Positions 1 to 4,467 of a stretch of 16,259 nucleotides of DNA are shown here, one piece after another; positions within the stretch are counted from its first letter, which is position 1, and the number at the start of each line of letters is the position of its first letter. Below the pieces are notes generated by a model that had not been told where the DNA came from, searched no databases, and saw only the letters and a program-made list of their open reading frames with translations. Origin of the DNA: 2-12-FULL-41-16 sp964390625 (lineage in GTDB: Bacteria; Patescibacteriota; Patescibacteriia; Magasanikbacterales; UBA922). Both the position numbers and the translations under genes were made by a program. The DNA is taken from NCBI GenBank assembly GCA_964390625.1, contig CAYMID010000019.1:1-16259 (forward strand). The letters are read 5' to 3'.

Positions 1-59
1 TGCTCGGCCCCACCACGATCGTAGGGCGGATAGATATTGTTGATAATCGCGACTTTCAT
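1..59 (-). CDS. Glycosyltransferase, GT-B fold, family 4-like (N-terminus only)
   Basis: Reading leftward from the ATG at 57-59 gives MKVAIINNIYPPYDRGGAE before the window ends. This is the usual opening of family 4 glycosyltransferases: a first beta strand, then a (Y/F)PP motif and a GGAE nucleotide-sugar loop. Such enzymes transfer a sugar from a nucleotide-sugar donor to a lipid or glycan acceptor at the inner face of the membrane. Only 19 codons are visible, so the acceptor and the exact family cannot be given. The start lies 11 bases from a good -10 hexamer (71-76), so its leader would be very short. It is divergent from dnaB and separated from it by 139 bases. The family call rests on the N-terminal motif alone. 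Confidence 0.72.
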   Translation of the reverse strand, partial: MKVAIINNIYPPYDRGGAE

Positions 60-70
60 ATAGTTCCCAA

Positions 71-99
71 AGTATAGCCAAAATGCCCATTTTTGGCCA
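71..99 (-). promoter_or_regulatory. Promoter of the glycosyltransferase gene
   Basis: On the minus strand TATACT (71-76, five of six bases of the sigma-70 -10 consensus) lies 17 bases from TGGCCA (94-99, four of six for -35). Transcription would begin near 64, giving a leader of about five bases. A dyad (77-97) fills the spacer. Predicted by eye only. Confidence 0.5.
77..97. promoter_or_regulatory. Inverted repeat in the glycosyltransferase promoter spacer
   Basis: GCCAAAA (77-83) and TTTTGGC (91-97) form a perfect 7-bp inverted repeat; an inner ATG/CAT pairing (83-85 with 88-90) is also possible with a one-base bulge. It sits between the -10 and -35 of the leftward promoter, and TTGGCCAA (93-100) is itself palindromic. 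The position suits an operator for a dimeric repressor. There is no T-run after it on either strand that would make it a terminator. The regulator is unknown. Confidence 0.45.
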
Positions 100-158
100 A
101 TTTTGTCAACCCTCCACACCCCATCCCCAGCCTATAAACAGGATATCAACTCCCCCAT

Positions 159-187
159 TTGCCCCCACCCGCTGGATGGGTTATCAT
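159..187 (+). promoter_or_regulatory. Promoter of dnaB-ybaB-recR
   Basis: TTGCCC (159-164) and TATCAT (182-187) are 17 bases apart, matching sigma-70 elements at four and five of six bases. The -10 ends only 11 bases before the dnaB ATG, so the leader would be about five bases. An alternative TATAAA (133-138) has no -35 at proper spacing. Eye prediction. Confidence 0.45.
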
Positions 188-201
188 AGGCTTTACCTAT
201 G
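185..201. repeat. Inverted repeat spanning the dnaB start codon
   Basis: CATAGG (185-190), five-base spacer CTTTA, CCTATG (196-201) is a perfect 6-bp dyad. Its right arm contains the dnaB ATG and its left arm overlaps the proposed -10. It resembles the dyad at 11666-11683 in the uvrC intergenic region. It could be a DNA operator; it is less likely to act as an RNA hairpin if the transcript starts near 194. Confidence 0.5.
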
Positions 202-1602
202 GCCGACCTGACCCAAATTGAGAAAATTCCCCCTCACAACCTAGAGGCCGAGCAATCGCTTCTGGGTGCGATTTTACTGGATAAGGACGCCATGCTTAAG
301 ATTGCGGATGCGATTGACCCAGCTGATTTTTATAAGATTGGGCATGCCTTGATTTACGAGACCATGCTCGAATTATACAGCCGAGGCGAGCCGGTTGATT
401 TGCTAACCCTTAGCAATCGTTTAGAAGAAAAAGGTCAGCTAGAGCGGGCTGGTGGCCGCGCCTTTTTGGCCACCCTGTCCAACAGCGTGCCAACTACCGC
501 GCACATCAAAAATTACGCTGACATTATTGTCCGCAAGGCGACGTTGCGCAAACTCCTAAATGCGGCGCAAGAAATTTCGCGCCTAGGCTACCAAGAAGAT
601 GGCGAGGACATTGAACCAGTGCTTGACCAAGCCCAACAACAAATTTATCAAATCACGCAAAAGCACATTAAACAAGCCTTCACCCCGATTCGCGGCATTT
701 TGTCCGAGGCATTTGACCGCATCGATGAATTACACCGCGAAAAGGGCAAATTACGCGGTGTGCCAACTGGATTCAAAGAATTAGATAACATTCTGGCTGG
801 TTTGCAGAATTCAGACTTGGTCATTCTGGCCGCACGTCCGTCAGTTGGTAAAACTTCGCTCGCGCTTGATATCGCGCGCCACGTGGCGATTCGCGAAAAA
901 GTGCCGGTCGGAATTTTCTCACTCGAAATGAGTAAAGAGCAATTTGTAGATCGCATGCTTTGTGCCGAGGCTGGCGTTGATTTGTGGAAAATGCGTACTG
1001 GCAATTTGTCGGACAGCCCAAACAGCGATGACTTCCCACGCATTGGTCATGCCATGGGTGTTTTGTCCGAAGCCCCAATTTACATTGATGACCATCCGGC
1101 TACCAATGTAATGCAATTACGCACCAAAGCTCGCCGCCTTAAATCTGAGCATGGCTTGGGCCTCATTATTATCGACTACTTGCAGCTTATGGAAGGTTCG
1201 GGCAAAGGCGGTAGTGATAACCGTGTGCAAGAAGTGTCCGAAATGTCGCGTGGTCTCAAAGGTTTGGCTCGTGAATTAAATGTACCGGTACTCGCTCTCT
1301 CGCAGCTCTCCCGCGCTGTCGAGCAAACTAAACCAGCTATCCCAAAGCTCTCCCACCTCCGCGAATCTGGGAGTATCGAACAGGATGCGGATGTGGTATT
1401 ATTTATCTACCGCAAAGCAGCCGACCGCAACTACCGCCTCGAGGATATTCCGCCTGACGAACGCTATTTGGGCGAAATCCACGTGGCCAAACACCGTAAC
1501 GGTCCGACCGGTGTGGCTCGCGTTTTCTTTGACGAAGCGCGTGCCAGTTACCGTAATTTGGACACACGACACGCCGGTGGTGGCGGGGCGTTTGGCGAAT
1601 AA
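199..1602 (+). CDS. dnaB: Replicative DNA helicase DnaB
   Basis: Hexameric 5'-3' helicase that unwinds DNA ahead of the replication fork and recruits primase. At 467 residues it is a normal length. The N-terminal DnaB domain (about 8-110) begins with the typical IPPHNLEAEQSLLGAIL stretch. A linker leads to the RecA-like C-terminal ATPase (about 165-455). Visible motifs are Walker A ARPSVGKTS (K218, T219), SLEMS after it, Walker B LIIIDYLQLM (D326), the DNA-binding loop region around 335-355, SQLSRAVE (368-375), LRESGSIEQDAD (388-398) and a final GEIHVAKHRNGPTG block. No intein interrupts it. It heads an operon with ybaB (20-base gap) and recR. The ATG at 199 fits family starts, is preceded by T, has no Shine-Dalgarno sequence, and lies very close to its predicted promoter. 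Confidence 0.98.
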   Translation: MADLTQIEKIPPHNLEAEQSLLGAILLDKDAMLKIADAIDPADFYKIGHALIYETMLELYSRGEPVDLLTLSNRLEEKGQLERAGGRAFLATLSNSVPTTAHIKNYADIIVRKATLRKLLNAAQEISRLGYQEDGEDIEPVLDQAQQQIYQITQKHIKQAFTPIRGILSEAFDRIDELHREKGKLRGVPTGFKELDNILAGLQNSDLVILAARPSVGKTSLALDIARHVAIREKVPVGIFSLEMSKEQFVDRMLCAEAGVDLWKMRTGNLSDSPNSDDFPRIGHAMGVLSEAPIYIDDHPATNVMQLRTKARRLKSEHGLGLIIIDYLQLMEGSGKGGSDNRVQEVSEMSRGLKGLARELNVPVLALSQLSRAVEQTKPAIPKLSHLRESGSIEQDADVVLFIYRKAADRNYRLEDIPPDERYLGEIHVAKHRNGPTGVARVFFDEARASYRNLDTRHAGGGGAFGE

Positions 1603-1622
1603 TTATTCAATAACTAAGCAGT

Positions 1623-1925
1623 ATGTTCAATAAACTCAAGGAATTCAAAGACATGCGCGACCAGGCCAAGGAATTGCAGGCCAAATTGTCCGCCGAAACG
1701 GTAACCGTTAAAACCGCTGGCGACAACGTAATTATGACTCTAAATGGTACACTCGAAATGGTTGGTCTCGCCATTGGTTTAGAGCTTTTAACACCAGACA
1801 AAAAATCCAAACTCGAAGAAGCCATTAAAGAGGCTCACCGCGACGCTCTCAAACAAATGCAGCGCATTATGGCTATGAAAATGAAGGAAATGGGTGGCCT
1901 CCCAAATATCCCAGGCCTTGGCTAA
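1623..1925 (+). CDS. ybaB: YbaB/EbfC nucleoid-associated protein
   Basis: Small DNA-binding dimer, 100 residues, of the YbaB/EbfC family. Its gene is very often next to recR, and it is thought to bind and bridge DNA. The sequence has the family layout: an N-terminal helix (FNKLKEFKDMRDQAKELQAKL), a central beta sheet (about 25-50, including VTVKTAGDNVIMTLNGTLEM), a long C-terminal helix with EEAIKEAHRDALKQMQRIMA, and a Met/Gly/Pro-rich tail ending GGLPNIPGLG. It lies 20 bases after dnaB, and its stop abuts the proposed recR GTG start, so the two are probably translationally coupled. The ATG at 1623 is preceded by T and has no Shine-Dalgarno motif. The family is clear; its exact physiological role is not. 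Confidence 0.93.
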   Translation: MFNKLKEFKDMRDQAKELQAKLSAETVTVKTAGDNVIMTLNGTLEMVGLAIGLELLTPDKKSKLEEAIKEAHRDALKQMQRIMAMKMKEMGGLPNIPGLG

Positions 1926-1926
1926 T

Positions 1927-2526
1927 GTGTATCCGCGACCAATTGATAACTTAATTCGCGCATTTTCGCACTTACCCTCGGTCGGACGTCGCACGGCCGA
2001 GCGGTTTGTGTTTTATTTGTTAAAATCAGGCAAAAAAGACGTGGCCGAACTCACACTGGCACTCAAGCAATTAATGGAACAGGTGCGTAGCTGTGAAGTG
2101 TGCTGGGATTTTTCTGACCGCTCACCCTGCGTGCGCTGCGCTGACCCTAAACGCCCAAACGATACCATTTGTGTAGTGGCCGAACCTCAAGACCTGCAGG
2201 CAATTGACCGCACCGGTCAATTTCAGGGCAAATACCACATCCTGCGCGGACTTTTGGATGCGGCGACCGAAACCGAAGTAGGTGTGAAAATCCCCGAACT
2301 CATTACGCGCGCCAGTGACCCAAAAATTAAAGAAGTCATCCTCGCCCTCAGTCCAGACCTACCAGGCGAAACCACGATGTTATTTTTAGAACAAGAACTC
2401 AAACGAGTTGCCCCGCACCTCACCCTCACTCGCCTGGCCCGTGGCCTCCCTATGGGTAGCGATCTTCAATACGCCGACGAGATCACGCTTAGTAGCGCGT
2501 TGCAAAATCGCGTAAAGAGTGTTTAA
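1927..2526 (+). CDS. recR: Recombination mediator protein RecR (GTG start)
   Basis: RecR works with RecO (and RecF) to load RecA on SSB-coated single-stranded DNA during gap repair. I place the start at GTG 1927, one base after the ybaB stop, because the protein then begins MYPRPIDNLIRAF, as RecR proteins do, and is 199 residues, the usual size. Longer frames (GTG 1894, TTG 1918) would run into ybaB. Helix-hairpin-helix LPSVGRRTAERF (16-27), zinc finger C56-x2-C59...C68-x2-C71, TOPRIM from about ICVVAEPQDL (81-90), and the conserved C-terminal LARGLPMGSDLQYADEITL are visible. The TOPRIM is divergent: family YHVLGG is YHILRG, and the SPLDGIGP-like segment is replaced by DAATETEVGV. It ends before a bidirectional terminator. 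RecO and RecF are not in the window. Confidence 0.93.
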   Translation: MYPRPIDNLIRAFSHLPSVGRRTAERFVFYLLKSGKKDVAELTLALKQLMEQVRSCEVCWDFSDRSPCVRCADPKRPNDTICVVAEPQDLQAIDRTGQFQGKYHILRGLLDAATETEVGVKIPELITRASDPKIKEVILALSPDLPGETTMLFLEQELKRVAPHLTLTRLARGLPMGSDLQYADEITLSSALQNRVKSV

Positions 2527-2549
2527 TTGCGCTAAATTTTTTGTAAACA

Positions 2550-2574
2550 AAAACTCCCGCAGAACGGGAGTTTT
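2550..2574. terminator. Bidirectional rho-independent terminator, recR/rplU
   Basis: A perfect 10-bp stem (AAAACTCCCG 2550-2559 with CGGGAGTTTT 2565-2574) with a five-base loop. The rightward side continues TTTTATTTTG and the leftward side continues TTTTTGTTT, so it can end both the dnaB operon and rplU. Confidence 0.9.
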
Positions 2575-2586
2575 ATTTTGCAGAAA

Positions 2587-2901
2587 TTACTTAACGGACT
2601 TCACGGCTACCTTGGTAAAGGCTTGGCGATGACCGCGAGTGCGGGTGTAGCGAACCTTGCGCTTGTATTTAACAACCAAGATTTTCTTGGAGCGGCCCTG
2701 TTGTTCTACATTTGCAGTTACGGTTACACCATCCAAATATGGGTGACCGATTTCAACGTTCAAACCATCGTCATCAGCGAGCAAGAGTACCTTGTCAAAG
2801 ATAACTTCGGTACCAGCTTCGGCTTTCAATTTTTCGATTTTGAGGCTATCCCCGCTCTTTACGAGGTATTGTTTTCCACCAGTTTCAATAACGGCAAACA
2901 T
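2587..2901 (-). CDS. rplU: 50S ribosomal protein bL21
   Basis: Structural protein of the large ribosomal subunit that binds 23S rRNA. Length (104 residues) and sequence are typical: the MFAVIETGGKQYLVKSGD start, a central beta-rich region with GHPYLDGVTVTANV, the basic KKILVVKYKRKVRYTRTRGHRQ segment that carries the family signature, and a short C-terminal tail. In most bacteria rplU is followed by rpmA (bL27). Here the next gene in its direction is the convergent recR, after a terminator, so rplU stands alone. It has a strong promoter of its own at 2936-2964. The ATG at 2901 is preceded by T and has no Shine-Dalgarno sequence in its leader of about 28 bases. Confidence 0.97.
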   Translation of the reverse strand: MFAVIETGGKQYLVKSGDSLKIEKLKAEAGTEVIFDKVLLLADDDGLNVEIGHPYLDGVTVTANVEQQGRSKKILVVKYKRKVRYTRTRGHRQAFTKVAVKSVK

Positions 2902-2935
2902 ACACGCTTTTAAAGCTAATTAATCAAGTGCCCGC

Positions 2936-2964
2936 AGTATACCCGAGCCAAAGAAAAAAGTCAA
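2936..2964 (-). promoter_or_regulatory. Strong sigma-70-type promoter of rplU
   Basis: On the minus strand TTGACT (2959-2964) and TATACT (2936-2941) are separated by exactly 17 bases, five of six matches each; this is the best promoter in the window. The -35 overlaps the TGA stop (2961-2963) of the upstream DUF192 gene. Transcription should begin near 2929. Confidence 0.8.
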
Positions 2965-3434
2965 GGCTTGGCGACCTCGAGCCTATCCCCAATCCGAAGG
3001 CCGTGGGTCTGGGCCCAGCCAGCCGGTAGTTCGATGACCATATTGGCATCTGCCCTAGGTAAATACCGTTTTAAGCTCTCCTCGGTTGCCCCAGGCTCGG
3101 GCTGAACATTGGGGGCAATATCCACCACCTGGCCATTATTGAGCCACACAATATCAATCGCAAACCGCATATCCCGCATCACAAAGGCATATCGGGCCGA
3201 CATTCCAAAGGGAAAAATCATCCCCTGGTAAGGTTCCAAAGATTCACGGCCGCCCAGCCCCTTTTCGAGCTGGTACGTGTTTTTGGCCACCTGCACGTGC
3301 AACGGCACCCCTTTAAGGGTCACATCAGTGGTGGTCCAATATAATTTAGTAAACTGGAGCGCAATCACGGCAATCACAAACACCACACCAAATATTCGCA
3401 TTTTTTTGGTAACCGATGGATTGGATTTGTTCAT
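2961..3434 (-). CDS. DUF192 protein with N-terminal membrane anchor
   Basis: A 157-residue protein of the DUF192 family, whose biochemical function is not established. After a basic N-terminus comes one hydrophobic segment (about 13-29, FGVVFVIAVIALQF), an uncleaved anchor or a signal sequence, then the DUF192 domain (about 37-155) with the family landmarks EKGLGGRESL, GMIFPF, FVMRDMRFAIDIVWLN, VVDIAPNVQPEP, and a late VIELPAGWA...GLRIGDRLEV. The domain would lie outside the membrane. I chose the ATG at 3434 rather than the frame's upstream opening at 3545: the extra 37 residues are the opposite-frame reading of the transferase gene and look unlike protein. The start follows the upstream stop by one base (TAATATG), so the pair is coupled. 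A better ribosome site is absent; AGGA lies too far upstream. Confidence 0.87.
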   Translation of the reverse strand: MNKSNPSVTKKMRIFGVVFVIAVIALQFTKLYWTTTDVTLKGVPLHVQVAKNTYQLEKGLGGRESLEPYQGMIFPFGMSARYAFVMRDMRFAIDIVWLNNGQVVDIAPNVQPEPGATEESLKRYLPRADANMVIELPAGWAQTHGLRIGDRLEVAKP

Positions 3435-3435
3435 A

Positions 3436-4467
3436 TTATCGGGAGCGTTTTTCCTGACGAATAATCCACGTACTAAATAATACCATAACCAACAAGAGCG
3501 CGACCAGTGCCAATAACTTGTGTATATTTTGCAAGACCAATCCACTCACTCCAAACACTGCGGCCAAAGTATACAACAACAAAACTGCTTGTCGTTGCGA
3601 TAAACCAGCTGCCAAAAGTTGAAAATGCAAATGTTCGCGATCACCCACAAAAATTGGTTTATTTTTTTGCCACCGTCGAATGATTACACGTACTACATCC
3701 AATGCGGGCAACCCGAGCACTAAAAATGCGGTCATTATTTTCCCACCAGCTAACACAGCCAAAATACCAATTAAGTACCCAGCTAACAAACTTCCCCCTT
3801 CGCCCAAAAAAATTTTAGCCGGATGAAAATTCCACACCAAAAAACCAGCACAAGCCCCTGCCAGTAGCAAAATAATTTGCCCCAATTCTGGTTGAAACCA
3901 CGCTGGCTGTTGGGTTAAAAAATATAAAATCACGGCCCCGATCGTGACAATGCCAGCCACTAACCCATCCAGGCCGTCCAAAAATTTGGTGGTAAACATG
4001 AGGCCCATCAACCACACAAATGTAACCACATTAGCCACGGTCAGAGATAATTCCAATACCCCGCCAAATGGATTCGTGAGTGCCTGCGGGCCAATTCCGC
4101 CAGCAACGGCAATAACAGCAGCAGTAATTGGAAAAATAATTTGCTGATATGGTTTAAGAATATACTTGTCGTCCCAAAATCCACCGACCATCAAAACCAA
4201 AGCACCACCAAAAAAAGCCCACAGTGAATGAACTGATAGGAATTTAATTGCATCACTATTCTGCCCCCACCACAACCACAACCCACCAAAAAAGACCAAA
4301 AAAATTGCCCAGCCGCCACCAAGTGGAATTGGGCGGCGGTGAATTTTGCGCGCACTGGCTTGCGGCCGATCGACCACATTCCAACTACGCATTAACCATC
4401 CAGCAAATGGAGTTATCACTAAACTAGCCACTGCGGCTAAACAAAATAAAAACCAATCCATACTCAT
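3436..4467 (-). CDS. Polyprenyl-phosphate sugar-1-phosphate transferase (WecA/TagO/MraY superfamily)
   Basis: Integral membrane enzyme, 343 residues with about 10-11 hydrophobic segments. The family moves a UDP-sugar phosphate onto undecaprenyl phosphate, the first step in making cell-surface glycans. Motifs are the cytoplasmic KIHRRPIPLGGG loop (41-52), DD at 99-100 (GGFWDDKYIL), KFLDGLDGLVAG (161-172; D164, D167), KIFLGEGGSLLAGY (218-231) and GDREHLHFQLL (275-285). Three positions depart from the usual family pattern: Lys161 where NxxDGxDG proteins have Asn, Glu223 where the GDTGS motif has Asp, and Phe282 where WecA-type proteins carry the last His of HxHH. The HL-H motif points to WecA/TagO rather than MraY. 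The start overlaps the ClpC-like stop (ATGA); a second ATG at 4461 is possible. Confidence 0.87.
   Translation of the reverse strand: MSMDWFLFCLAAVASLVITPFAGWLMRSWNVVDRPQASARKIHRRPIPLGGGWAIFLVFFGGLWLWWGQNSDAIKFLSVHSLWAFFGGALVLMVGGFWDDKYILKPYQQIIFPITAAVIAVAGGIGPQALTNPFGGVLELSLTVANVVTFVWLMGLMFTTKFLDGLDGLVAGIVTIGAVILYFLTQQPAWFQPELGQIILLLAGACAGFLVWNFHPAKIFLGEGGSLLAGYLIGILAVLAGGKIMTAFLVLGLPALDVVRVIIRRWQKNKPIFVGDREHLHFQLLAAGLSQRQAVLLLYTLAAVFGVSGLVLQNIHKLLALVALLLVMVLFSTWIIRQEKRSR

Noticed and set aside
101..138. TTGTCA (103-108) with TATAAA (133-138) as a dnaB promoter
   Set aside because: The spacer is 24 bases, too long for a sigma-70 promoter; the pair at 159-187 has proper spacing.
2578..2913. 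Rightward open frame of 111 codons opposite rplU
   Set aside because: It is the antisense of a certain ribosomal protein gene, starts inside the recR/rplU terminator tail, and has no recognisable protein features.
3435..3545. Longer N-terminus for the DUF192 protein
   Set aside because: The 37 extra residues overlap the end of the WecA-like gene in another frame and are rich in Trp, Tyr and Cys without family similarity; ATG 3434 gives a normal anchored protein.
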